Part shown: positions 1 through 7,250 of the stretch, piece after piece | Numbering within the stretch: position 1 is the stretch's first letter | How the letters are laid out: each line of letters opens with the position of its first letter | Source: an uncultured Sphingomonadales bacterium | Lineage (GTDB): Bacteria; Pseudomonadota; Alphaproteobacteria; Sphingomonadales; Sphingomonadaceae | NCBI GenBank assembly: GCA_903848655.1 | Contig: CAINGT010000122.1 | Coordinates: forward strand, 1 to 50,329 | DNA: 50,329 bases | Direction of reading: 5' to 3' | Program-made: the position numbers and the translations under genes | Notes under the pieces: generated by a model | Told to the model about the DNA's origin: nothing | What the model saw: the letters and a program-made list of their open reading frames with translations, nothing else | Database searches by the model: none

Positions 1-65
1 GATCGAGGCGACGACGGCGTTTCTGGGGACTAGGTAGTTGCGCCGGCGTCTGCGCGACGGACCAA

Positions 66-116
66 CGCCCCCTCCGTCAGCGCTTCGCGCTGCCACCTCC
101 CCCAAAGGGGGAGGAG
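66..116. repeat. REP-type palindromic repeat (family a), single copy
   Basis: This stretch carries CCCCCTCCGTCAGCG, a short GCGCTTCGCGC palindrome, then CCACCTCCCCC and its partial complement GGGGGAGGAG. The same arrangement occurs twice, in opposite orientations, at 9588-9724. It lies downstream of the catabolic operon that ends at 293. It has no coding potential of its own; the short reading frames across it are artefacts. Nothing recognisable was seen in bases 1-65 or 117-235. Confidence 0.75.
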
Positions 117-235
117 CGAGATTCCAGATGCGATTGCCCTGCCCTGACGGGGGGAGGGCTTTTTGGTGCGGTCATGCGGTTGCAGAACAAGATGTGTGCA
201 TCCCGTAGAGCCCGCCAACGGCGGAAGCGTGAAAC

Positions 236-274
236 AAACCGGGCTTGCCACGCAGACCGTGGCAAGCCCGGTTT
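236..274 (-). terminator. Perfect 17-bp hairpin ending the minus-strand catabolic operon
   Basis: AAACCGGGCTTGCCACG (236-252) and its exact reverse complement (258-274) flank a 5-base loop. The hairpin starts 18 bases beyond the stop codon of the last operon gene (293). Read on the minus strand, the stem ends in GGTTT followed by GTTTC, a short U-rich run, so it fits a rho-independent terminator. No gene lies to the left within the window, so whether it works in both directions cannot be judged. Confidence 0.75.
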
Positions 275-292
275 GCGTTCAACAGTGCCGGT

Positions 293-1132
293 TCAGCGGC
301 CTTGGGCTTTGTCCTTCACGTTCACTTCCAGCTTGCCCGTGGCCTCGTCGAAATAATCGCGGTTGTCGGTGCAGGCCCATTCTTGCGGTTCGTTGCGGTG
401 TTCTATCCCGCGCAGGAACCGGCGCGGGACGGGGCTATAGGGCTGCTTAAAGATCGTATCGTCGTCAATCGTCACCTGGATTTCCAGCGTGTTGAAATCG
501 ATCAGCCGCATCCGCTCAATCAGCCGCAAATTCGGCCCGTGTTTGCCAAAAATCACGCTCGCCAGCGGGGAATGATCGCCTTCGCGCAACAGACTGGCGG
601 GCAGCGTGCCCAGTTGGAACAGTGTATCCGCCGCAAGCCCGGTGGTATCGACCACCAGCGTATCGCCTTCCCAGTGGCCGATTGATTCGCCCAGATAGCT
701 GGGGTTGGGCTGATCGCTGTGCTTGCGCCCGTCGGTGTGGATGAACCGCGTCATGCCCGACGATTCGATATAGACCGCAATCATCCCCGGCGACTGGAAA
801 TACTTCATCGGCATTCCGCCAATGTTCTGCACGAACGGCATTCCCAGCGGCTTGCAGTTGGCAAACGGGCTGTCTTCGGCGGGCTTGTAGCGTTTGATAT
901 AGTCAAGCGCAGCGGCGGTATAATCCGGCGTTTTGGAAAAATCGTCGGCAATCGGGCTGATCGATTGCCATGTGCCCTGCCAGAAATCCGGCTGATGCGC
1001 GATGTCCTGCCAGATCGCGGCTTGCTGTTCGGCTGTCCGAGGCACGGCCGCATCTTGCGCCTGCCCCGCCTGCGGTGCCAGCGTCAGCGCGACGAGCGCG
1101 GTGGTGGCCAGCTTTGCAAACATGCGGGTCAT
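293..1132 (-). CDS. Exported protein of unknown function, 'GDTLVV' family, copy A
   Basis: This is a 279-residue protein with an N-terminal signal peptide (hydrophobic stretch ending near AGQAQ). I do not recognise a named domain. Shared with its paralogue at 4785-5615 are a segment reading MIAVYIESSGMTRFIH, PNPSYLGESIGHWEGDTLVV, and a later HGPN-x-R-x-(I/V)ERMRL block. The extended frame starts near 1564, but ATG at 1132 is chosen because it overlaps the upstream DUF6152 stop as ATGA and is followed directly by the signal peptide. It is the last gene of the operon, ahead of the hairpin at 236-274. An extracytoplasmic location is inferred; no function can be assigned. Confidence 0.85.
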   Translation of the reverse strand: MTRMFAKLATTALVALTLAPQAGQAQDAAVPRTAEQQAAIWQDIAHQPDFWQGTWQSISPIADDFSKTPDYTAAALDYIKRYKPAEDSPFANCKPLGMPFVQNIGGMPMKYFQSPGMIAVYIESSGMTRFIHTDGRKHSDQPNPSYLGESIGHWEGDTLVVDTTGLAADTLFQLGTLPASLLREGDHSPLASVIFGKHGPNLRLIERMRLIDFNTLEIQVTIDDDTIFKQPYSPVPRRFLRGIEHRNEPQEWACTDNRDYFDEATGKLEVNVKDKAQGR

Positions 1133-1614
1133 TTGTACGGGGTTCCTTGTGGCTTGGTGGGCAAATGGCCGGGGCCACCGGCCAGCGCCTGCCCGGTCGA
1201 ACCGGCAGGATCGGCGAGCACTTTGCCATTGGCAAGAAAGACGGTCTGCATCGCACCGATGGTCTGGCCATCGCGGCCGGGGTGGATATCGATCATCAGC
1301 TTGTCGCCGGGCTTGATGTCGGCGGCGTTCCAGCCCCAGCGGCTCATCATATTGGGGCTCGATCCGACCAGCGACCATTGTTCGACCGTGCCATTGGCCT
1401 TGCGTACCACCACGATCAGCCACGTGTGCGGATTGGCCCAAGTCCATTCGCGCACGGTGCCCTGCAACGTTACAAGCTTGCCCATGTCGAACTTGCCGAA
1501 CGAATGGTGCGCCTGCGCCATGGGCGTCCACAGCACGGCCAGCGCGGCGACGGCCAGCTTCCATCGGCGTAATCTGTTTCGCGGCACGTCGGTCATAGGA
1601 TACTCACTTTTCAT
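1129..1614 (-). CDS. DUF6152 family exported protein, copy A
   Basis: This 161-residue protein has a signal peptide ending in an A-x-A site (MAQA), directly followed by HHSFGKFD. Further on are GTVREW and NPHTW, matching the DUF6152 pattern (HHS near the N terminus, NPHxW about 30 residues later). If signal peptidase cuts at that site, the mature protein begins His-His. ATG at 1614 overlaps the upstream flavoprotein stop (ATGA); an internal ATG at 1596 is also possible. Its stop overlaps the next gene in the same way. Family function is unknown. A metal-binding role is only my inference from the N-terminal histidines. Confidence 0.85.
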   Translation of the reverse strand: MKSEYPMTDVPRNRLRRWKLAVAALAVLWTPMAQAHHSFGKFDMGKLVTLQGTVREWTWANPHTWLIVVVRKANGTVEQWSLVGSSPNMMSRWGWNAADIKPGDKLMIDIHPGRDGQTIGAMQTVFLANGKVLADPAGSTGQALAGGPGHLPTKPQGTPYK

Positions 1615-3260
1615 AGATGATCGGTCTTGGTGGCGGCTTGGCCAGAACGGATCGCATAGCGGCCCGGCGACATGATCCCATTGGGATCGACCGCGTCCTT
1701 GATCGTTTCAAGGAAATCGCGCAGCGCGTGGTCGTTGTACGAATAGGTTTCCATAATCAGGTCGAAAAACGCCGGCGCGGTGCGATATTCGCCCCAGCCG
1801 CGCGCGGTGGACACGTCCACCAGCTCGCGAATAATCGCGCGGATTTTGGCATTGACCGTGGCCGAGCGGGTTACTGGCAAGCCAATGGCGAACAGGAACG
1901 CCCGCTCAAAGATTGCCGACGGAAATTGCAAGGGCGGTCCGGGCAACCGATACTTGCGCGTGATCGCGGCAAACACGTCCATCGCCTCGATCGCGGCTTC
2001 ACCGGTGCGGGGGATGACCGGCGAAAAGAACACGTGACCGACCACATCCTCACCGTCGTACGACACCATCGGGCCAAGCCCGAATGTGCGCAACGACGGG
2101 ATGCCCAAAGGACCGGTATCGAACAGCTTTGCCAATTCGTCAGCCGGGAGCGGCAAAGGCCGGACCGGGCCGAGTTTGCACTGCGCGCCCGGGATATGCT
2201 CCAGTGCCTCGGCAATACACGCCCATTGTGCCTCGATTAACCGCTTTGGCCCATATAAAGTAAATTCGGCGGACCAGAATGGTGTGCCCGTTGCGCTGGC
2301 CGCCATTTGCAGTTTGGCCATGTCAACGCCAGCGGGATCGCTCAGAATGGCAAAGAGCGCGGGATCGGCGGGCGCTGGCGGCCCCGCATCGTGCGCGGCA
2401 TCGCCGCGCGTTCCCAGCGTCGGGCTGGACAGCGTCCACAAGCCCTGCACGATCTTGCTCTGTTCAAGCCGCCCGATGGTATCGACCAGCGGAATGATAT
2501 CGCGGTACTGCGGCACCGTTACCACACCACGGGCGATGTTTTCGGGCGGCGGCATCAGCCAGAAGCCCATTTTGGTGACCACGCCGTAATTCGACTGTTT
2601 GAACAGACCGTCGATGCGCGGCCCAAAGCCGGGCTTGAACTGCTGCCACGTCTTGGCCCCGGGCATTGCACCCATGCCGGTGCGCATCATCCGCCCGTTC
2701 GGCAGCACAACTTCGATCCCGCAATGCGCGTCGAAATGGCTGCGATAAGCTGCCAGCGTCACGCCGACCCCGCCATCGAGCGCATTGCCCAGCACACTGC
2801 CCCAGCCGGGACTGGGGCAATCGATCCACAGCTTCAACCCTCTGTCCTGAATGTACTGGTAGAGGTCGAAATAGCTGACCCCCGGCTCGACCACGACATA
2901 GCCATTGCGCTCGTCGATCTCGACGATCCGGTTCATGCGCTTGAGATCGAGCACCACACTGCCTGCCAGCGCCGGTGCCGCGCCGCCATAGCCGAGGTTT
3001 TTGCCGGTGGAGATCGGATAGATCGGAATGCGATAGCGGTTGGCGATCTTGACCAGTTCGACCACGTGTTCGGCGCTATCGGGCGCGATGGCCGCCGACG
3101 CGGTCCGCTCATCGGCTTCGCCCCAGTTGACCGAATACGAATCGCGATAGAGTTCAAGGTCTTCGTCTGACGTGAACAGCCAATCATGGCCCACCACAGC
3201 GGCAAACTGCGCCAGCGCCGCTGCGAAATCGGCGTGCGAGACATTGGGCGGCAGTTTCAT
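1611..3260 (-). CDS. FAD-linked oxidase of the VAO/PCMH family (4-cresol dehydrogenase / eugenol hydroxylase-like flavoprotein)
   Basis: The product is 549 residues, a normal length for the flavoprotein subunit of p-cresol methylhydroxylase-type enzymes. An FAD-binding PCMH-type domain covers roughly residues 55-240 and includes PISTGKNLGYGG (83-94) and LGNALDGGVG (157-166). The C terminus carries the family signature DPNGIMSPGRY (from 525). These enzymes oxidise or hydroxylate the benzylic carbon of para-substituted phenols and pass electrons to a cytochrome c subunit. A cytochrome c gene lies two genes upstream in the same operon (3766-4125), which supports a flavocytochrome. ATG at 3260 gives a 4-base overlap with the preceding stop. 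Substrate is not determined: p-cresol, eugenol, vanillyl alcohol or pinoresinol-type compounds are all possible. Confidence 0.88.
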   Translation of the reverse strand: MKLPPNVSHADFAAALAQFAAVVGHDWLFTSDEDLELYRDSYSVNWGEADERTASAAIAPDSAEHVVELVKIANRYRIPIYPISTGKNLGYGGAAPALAGSVVLDLKRMNRIVEIDERNGYVVVEPGVSYFDLYQYIQDRGLKLWIDCPSPGWGSVLGNALDGGVGVTLAAYRSHFDAHCGIEVVLPNGRMMRTGMGAMPGAKTWQQFKPGFGPRIDGLFKQSNYGVVTKMGFWLMPPPENIARGVVTVPQYRDIIPLVDTIGRLEQSKIVQGLWTLSSPTLGTRGDAAHDAGPPAPADPALFAILSDPAGVDMAKLQMAASATGTPFWSAEFTLYGPKRLIEAQWACIAEALEHIPGAQCKLGPVRPLPLPADELAKLFDTGPLGIPSLRTFGLGPMVSYDGEDVVGHVFFSPVIPRTGEAAIEAMDVFAAITRKYRLPGPPLQFPSAIFERAFLFAIGLPVTRSATVNAKIRAIIRELVDVSTARGWGEYRTAPAFFDLIMETYSYNDHALRDFLETIKDAVDPNGIMSPGRYAIRSGQAATKTDHL

Positions 3261-3769
3261 AGCCAACCCGCTGAGCCAGAGCGCGCAGAGCGCTTTCGTT
3301 CGATCATCCAGACATGGATCAGACCGTCTGACCGCGAAGGCGCATAAGCCGGTGGCTGAGACACGGTGCCCCCGCCCGCGATTGCGGCAAGATCGCCATC
3401 CCAGTCTCCGCTCGCGGCGCTTGAGCGCTGGGTGCGGGCGGTCAGGCGGTGGCCATAGTCCCACGCCATTCGTTCAACGCAAAACAACGTCGCGCCGCAA
3501 CTGATGCCGACCACTGCACCGCTTGCGCGCAACGTCTGCTGCAAGGCGCTATGCGCACCCGCATCGAGCGTCAGATCGACAACCGGCATCCCCTGCCTGT
3601 CGGTTTCGATCAAAGCGGCCAGTGTGCGCGGCAGCGGGATTGTCCGGTCGATCAGCAGCGCGTTGATCGTGCGCGGCGGCAAGCCACTGCGCGCCAAAGC
3701 GGCCCATGCCGGGCCGACCGCCGCAGCCGCGACCAGCGCACTGCCCAGCATGACCCTGCGCGTAATCAT
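3257..3769 (-). CDS. Exported protein of unknown function within the flavocytochrome operon
   Basis: This 170-residue protein begins MITRRVMLGSALVAAAA, an N-terminal twin-arginine-like or Sec signal ending near GPAWA. The mature part is about 145 residues with CGATLFC near its centre and a C-terminal segment with HVWMIER. I do not recognise a family. The start at 3769 is set by a 4-base ATGA overlap with the cytochrome gene, and its own stop overlaps the flavoprotein start at 3260. Its fixed place between the two expected flavocytochrome subunits suggests a role in assembly or electron transfer, but that is inference from position only. Confidence 0.75.
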   Translation of the reverse strand: MITRRVMLGSALVAAAAVGPAWAALARSGLPPRTINALLIDRTIPLPRTLAALIETDRQGMPVVDLTLDAGAHSALQQTLRASGAVVGISCGATLFCVERMAWDYGHRLTARTQRSSAASGDWDGDLAAIAGGGTVSQPPAYAPSRSDGLIHVWMIERKRSARSGSAGWL

Positions 3770-4125
3770 CGGTTGCCCCGGCGCGGTCGCACGAGGTAGG
3801 CGCCCAGTTCGCTGACTTGTGCATCGCTGATCTCGGTCTTGCGGAACGACGGCATGAACGAGACGCCGTGGCGCACGGCATAGGCAATCAGGTCTGGTGT
3901 CAGGTCTTTGCGCTGATCGAGGATCGCAGGCAACGAACCGCCATATTTGCGCTGCAACGCCATAGTGCCCGACCCTGTGGGCGTGCTGTGGCAATCGGCG
4001 CACCATTTCGCATAAGTCCTGCCGCCCGGATCGGGCGCAGCGACCGGCTGTGGCGCAGGCGCTGCCCCAACCAACATCAGCAGAGCCGCGCACGATCCTA
4101 AAACAGACGGCGCAGTCTGGATCAC
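3766..4125 (-). CDS. Class I cytochrome c, probable electron-accepting subunit of the flavocytochrome
   Basis: The protein is 119 residues with an N-terminal signal peptide. It has one haem c site, CADCH (Cys42, Cys45, His46), and a likely axial methionine at residue 91 in FMPSF, so it fits a small single-haem class I cytochrome c exported to the periplasm. The GTG start at 4125 overlaps the upstream stop (GTGA) and gives a proper signal peptide; the longer frame to 4323 is read-through of the preceding gene in another frame. By analogy with p-cresol methylhydroxylase and eugenol hydroxylase it would take electrons from the FAD subunit encoded at 1611-3260. Confidence 0.85.
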   Translation of the reverse strand: MIQTAPSVLGSCAALLMLVGAAPAPQPVAAPDPGGRTYAKWCADCHSTPTGSGTMALQRKYGGSLPAILDQRKDLTPDLIAYAVRHGVSFMPSFRKTEISDAQVSELGAYLVRPRRGNR

Positions 4126-4751
4126 TTCACGCCAATCACGGTCTTGCGTTCCAGAATGCGCCATTCGCCATTGCGTTTTTCCAGCACATCTTCGTAGTGC
4201 CCTGGCAGGCCGACCGTGGTGATCTTGGTCTTCACATCCGGATAGACGCTGATGAAAAATCCGTAATGCGTGGCACGCGTCGCGCTCTGGAATTCGAAAT
4301 GATGGCTGAGTGACAGATGCCAAGGCGCAATCGCGCTCCCAATGGCGTTGACACCCGGAGGCATTTTACCCGGAGGCATTGCACCAGGAGGCGGACCCGG
4401 CGGCATCCCGCCCGGAGGCATGGCACCCGGAGGCATGGCACCCGGCGGCATCCCCCCCGGAGGCGGCCCCTTCGGACCTTCCGCAGCCATGCGATAGGGC
4501 ATCGCAAAACTCAGTCCCGGCTCGGGCTGAGCGATGATCTGCGCCTCGGGCCAGAACGCTTTGTCGAACCGCGCCATATCGTGGAGGTCGAGCCCCAGCG
4601 AATAGTTATCGACTGCCGCGTTAACGCCGATCCAGTCCTCCACCGTCGGCGCATAGGCCGTGCTGGCCGTGCTCGCTGCCGGTGCTTGCGCCCCGGCCAC
4701 CCCGGCGGGTGCCAACAGGCACGCCCCGATCAATGCCACCCAGTTTTTCAT
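4122..4751 (-). CDS. Exported NTF2/SnoaL-like protein with a Met/Pro-rich repeat insertion
   Basis: This 209-residue protein has a signal peptide (ending near VAGAQA) and then an NTF2/SnoaL-like fold split in two: residues about 40-95 (YSLGLDLHDMARFDKAFWPEA) and about 135-209 (HHFEFQSATRATHYGFF, ending WRILERKTVIGVK). Between them lies a stretch of about 38 residues built of PPGxM pentapeptides, which is unusual for the family. ATG at 4751 is preferred over an in-frame GTG at 4763 because AGGTGG lies 8 bases before it. The stop overlaps the cytochrome start. The fold is shared by many isomerases, dehydratases and binding proteins, so the reaction is unknown. Confidence 0.75.
   Translation of the reverse strand: MKNWVALIGACLLAPAGVAGAQAPAASTASTAYAPTVEDWIGVNAAVDNYSLGLDLHDMARFDKAFWPEAQIIAQPEPGLSFAMPYRMAAEGPKGPPPGGMPPGAMPPGAMPPGGMPPGPPPGAMPPGKMPPGVNAIGSAIAPWHLSLSHHFEFQSATRATHYGFFISVYPDVKTKITTVGLPGHYEDVLEKRNGEWRILERKTVIGVK
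4353..4472 (-). repeat. In-frame 15-bp tandem repeat coding for PPGxM units
   Basis: The plus strand repeats CCCGGAGGCAT-type units with a 15-base period, with variants CCCGGCGGCAT and CCAGGAGGCG. Read on the minus strand each unit is five codons, PPG(G/A/K)M, and two units read PPGPP. Six methionines are spaced five residues apart. Such a run can expand or shrink by slippage. It sits inside the coding sequence at 4122-4751 and keeps its frame. Confidence 0.9.
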
Positions 4752-4784
4752 TGTGCCGTCCACCTCATCACGCGTTGCGCCCAG

Positions 4785-5615
4785 TCAGCGCGCGTCTTTT
4801 TCTTTCAGCTTTTTCAGCACTTCAGCCGGATCTTGGATGATCGACCGATTGGTGCCCGGATCAAATTCGAGCGGATCAGCAGTCGAGCCGCACACCCATT
4901 CGACCGGGATCCCCTTTTCGCCGCGATTGCGCTTAAAGATCTGCCGGTTGGCGACATAAGGCTCGGTCCAGATCGTATCGTCATAGATCGTCAACTGGAT
5001 TTCCAGCGTATCGGGATCGAGCAGGCGCATCCGTTCGACCATGCGCATATTCGGCCCGTGGGGGCCAAAGATCGATTCGGGCGGAAGAACAAATCCCCCC
5101 ATGCCTTTGCCGGGGAAATTGGTGTATTGCGTCAGCGTATCGTCGGCAAAGCCGATACTTTCGACCACCAAAGTATCGCCTTCAAAATGCGCGATGGAAT
5201 CGCCCAGATAGCTCGGATTGGGGGACTCTGGATGCGTGCCGTTGACCCTGATGAAACGAGTCATGCTGCTCGCTTCGATATAGATCGCGATCATGCCCGG
5301 TTCGTAAAAGAACTTGAGCGGTGAGCCGAGACGCTGGATGATCGGCATTCCCGGCGTTTTGCAACCCGCCCCGGCAAAGGGAATATCTTCAATCGGCTTG
5401 AACGCGTCGGCATAGGCCTTTGCCGCGGGCGTGAGCGGCGCTTTTGGCTGACTGTCGAGAAACGACGTGATGCTCTGCCAGTTTCCCGTGAAGAAATCCG
5501 GCAGCTTCGTCACATCAGACCAACTGGAACCGACCGGTTGGGCCTGCGAAACGGTCGGTATGCTCAGCAGGGCAGAGCAGAGGGCGGCGGCAAACAAGGC
5601 TTTGCGCGTGATCAT
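4785..5615 (-). CDS. Exported protein of unknown function, 'GDTLVV' family, copy B
   Basis: A 276-residue paralogue of the protein at 293-1132, with a signal peptide ending near VSQAQ. Conserved blocks line up over the whole length: LPDFFTGNWQSI near the start, GMIAIYIEASSMTRFI, PNPSYLGDSIAHFEGDTLVV, GPHGPNMRMVERMRL, and an IYDDTIW block. The two proteins differ enough that the duplication is not recent. It is the second gene of the operon, 16 bases after DUF6152 copy B and 33 bases before the NTF2-like gene. No catalytic motif could be named with confidence. Confidence 0.85.
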   Translation of the reverse strand: MITRKALFAAALCSALLSIPTVSQAQPVGSSWSDVTKLPDFFTGNWQSITSFLDSQPKAPLTPAAKAYADAFKPIEDIPFAGAGCKTPGMPIIQRLGSPLKFFYEPGMIAIYIEASSMTRFIRVNGTHPESPNPSYLGDSIAHFEGDTLVVESIGFADDTLTQYTNFPGKGMGGFVLPPESIFGPHGPNMRMVERMRLLDPDTLEIQLTIYDDTIWTEPYVANRQIFKRNRGEKGIPVEWVCGSTADPLEFDPGTNRSIIQDPAEVLKKLKEKDAR

Positions 5616-5631
5616 CGGGCGATCTCTTCAA

Positions 5632-6054
5632 TCAAAGGGGAGGAAGCGGCGGGGCACCCGGCGGCGGCGCGCCCGGCCCGGCATTCAGCAGCCGCCCGTT
5701 TGCCAGCTTGACGGTCGTGAACAGCCCGACAGGCTTGCCATCGCGGCTGGGATGCGCGGACACCGTCACTTTGTCACCCGGCTTCATATCGCGCGAATTC
5801 CAGCCGCTGCGCGCCAGCATCCCCGAACTGCCGCCCTCAAAACCCCAGATTTGCTGGGTTTTGTCGGCCTTGATGACGCGGATATAAAGCCACGAATGCG
5901 GATTTGACCACTGCCACCGCTCGACCGTTCCGCTGAGCGTGATGGTCGTCGTCATGTCAAACGGCGCTGCCGAGTGGTGCGCCGAGGCGGGCGCCACTGA
6001 GGACGCAACCAGCAGCATCGCGAGGATGCCAGATCTACGGGTTGAACCTTGCAT
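5632..6054 (-). CDS. DUF6152 family exported protein, copy B
   Basis: This 140-residue protein has a signal peptide ending APASA, directly followed by HHSAAPFD, then GTVERWQW and NPHSW, the same pattern as copy A. The C terminus is rich in Pro and Gly (GAPPPGAPP). ATG at 6054 is chosen; a TTG at 6078 would add eight residues. It is the first gene of the eight-gene operon and is divergent from the FAH gene at 6314. The mature N terminus would again start His-His if cleaved at the A-x-A site. Function is unknown. Confidence 0.82.
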   Translation of the reverse strand: MQGSTRRSGILAMLLVASSVAPASAHHSAAPFDMTTTITLSGTVERWQWSNPHSWLYIRVIKADKTQQIWGFEGGSSGMLARSGWNSRDMKPGDKVTVSAHPSRDGKPVGLFTTVKLANGRLLNAGPGAPPPGAPPLPPL

Positions 6055-6313
6055 TTTCACCGCGTTTACGCCTTTCAAGTTTCATCGCCCTGCTGCTCGG
6101 GGCCTTTGCAGCACAGATCCCCTTCATCATCCCAAACCGGCCCGAGAGTTAGGTGCCACAATTGGCGCGCGCCCGGTCCGGCAGCCGCACACCCGCTTGA
6201 TTGAGGCAGCTAACATGCGGCCGTGCTGCCGCTCTATCGCTTGGCCGACATTCAGCAGCGGCCGGCGCGCGATTCGCGGCTCCGCCCCACAAGCAACGAA
6301 GGGACACGACCGC
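6055..6313. promoter_or_regulatory. Divergent control region between the two catabolic operons
   Basis: These 259 bases separate the minus-strand operon starting at 6054 from the GTG of the FAH gene at 6314, so promoters in both directions are expected. No convincing sigma-70 -35/-10 pair could be seen. A decamer, GCACCTAACT on the minus strand (6147-6156), recurs in the same orientation upstream of the MFS gene at 11049-11058. A purine-rich GAAGGGA lies just before the FAH start. Confidence 0.5.
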
Positions 6314-7156
6314 GTGAAACTCGCACTTTTCCAGCATGGCGGCGCAGAACATGTCGGCATCGTCAAAGACGGCGCAATCCTTCCAGTCCCCGGCATGGCC
6401 GACATGACCGGGGTGATGGCCGATTTTGCAAGCCATGAAGCCGCGCTGCGCGGTCTGGAGGCATCAACCACCGGCTGGCTGCCGCTCGCTGCGGTCAAGC
6501 TCTGCGCCCCGGTCAAACGGCCCGGCAAGATTCTGGCAATCGGGCTGAACTATGCCGACCACATCGCCGAATCCGGGCGAGAAACCCCGCAGCAGCAAAT
6601 GTGGTTCATCAAAGCATCAAGCTCCACCGCCGGACCTTATGACCCGATACAAATTCCCAAAGCCTCACCCGACAGCGTCGATTACGAAGTCGAATTGGTC
6701 GCGGTGATCGGCAAAGGCGGTCGGCACATTGCGCGCGAGGATGCGCCGCACGCGGTGTTCGGCTATTGCGTCGGCAACGATGTCAGCGTGCGCGAATGGC
6801 AGGGCCATTCGCCGCAGTGGTCCATCGCCAAGTCGTTCGACACCCATTCGCCCATCGGCCCGTGGATCACGCTCGCCGATGAAATGCCTGACCCCCACGG
6901 GCACGCGATCCGCTGTTCGGTCAATGGCGATCTGCGCCAGAATTCGAACACCGCCAACCTCGTGTTCGATGTCTGGGCGCAGATTGCCTATTTGTCGCAG
7001 GCGATGACGCTCGAACCCGGTGATCTGATCTTTACCGGCACGCCCGGCGGGATTGGCTGGGCGCGCCAGCCGCGCCTGCTGCTGCAACCGGGCGACACTT
7101 GCCGCTGCGAAATTGACGGTATCGGGCATATCGAGGCGGTCTGCGTGGCGGAATAA
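6314..7156 (+). CDS. Fumarylacetoacetate hydrolase family protein, copy 1
   Basis: The protein is 280 residues with the FAH-family catalytic half: LAIGLNYADH, a metal-binding DYEVELVAVIGK block, GNDVSVREWQ, SFDTHSPIGPW and FTGTPGGIG. These enzymes use a divalent metal to hydrolyse, decarboxylate or isomerise keto acids after aromatic ring cleavage. A GTG start is used, with GAAGGGA 9-15 bases upstream; an ATG further upstream gives a low-complexity N terminus unlike the family. A paralogue lies at 13408-14262. Next to an extradiol-type dioxygenase gene, it probably processes the ring-cleavage product; the exact reaction is unknown. Confidence 0.88.
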   Translation: MKLALFQHGGAEHVGIVKDGAILPVPGMADMTGVMADFASHEAALRGLEASTTGWLPLAAVKLCAPVKRPGKILAIGLNYADHIAESGRETPQQQMWFIKASSSTAGPYDPIQIPKASPDSVDYEVELVAVIGKGGRHIAREDAPHAVFGYCVGNDVSVREWQGHSPQWSIAKSFDTHSPIGPWITLADEMPDPHGHAIRCSVNGDLRQNSNTANLVFDVWAQIAYLSQAMTLEPGDLIFTGTPGGIGWARQPRLLLQPGDTCRCEIDGIGHIEAVCVAE

Positions 7157-7172
7157 GCGCACGCGTGTAAAT

Positions 7173-7210
7173 ATTGACCGATATGATTAAAAATGACTAT
7201 ATCGTTCAAT
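7173..7210 (+). promoter_or_regulatory. Candidate sigma-70 promoter with overlapping inverted-repeat operator upstream of the VOC dioxygenase gene
   Basis: TTGACC (7175-7180) and TATATC (7198-7203) are separated by 17 bases, close to a sigma-70 promoter. The same bases form an inverted repeat: ATTGACCGATAT (7173-7184) and ATATCGTTCAAT (7199-7210), matching at 11 of 12 positions with a 14-base gap. The segment is AT-rich in an otherwise GC-rich region and ends 40 bases before the GTG at 7251. A regulator bound there would cover both promoter boxes. No regulator gene is visible nearby. Confidence 0.55.
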
Positions 7211-7250
7211 TAATGGGCGCAGACTGGCAGCAGTGTGGAGGATACCGGCG

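Noticed and set aside
4353..4472. CRISPR-like short repeats
   Set aside because: The repeats are contiguous 15-base codon units inside a gene, with no spacers.
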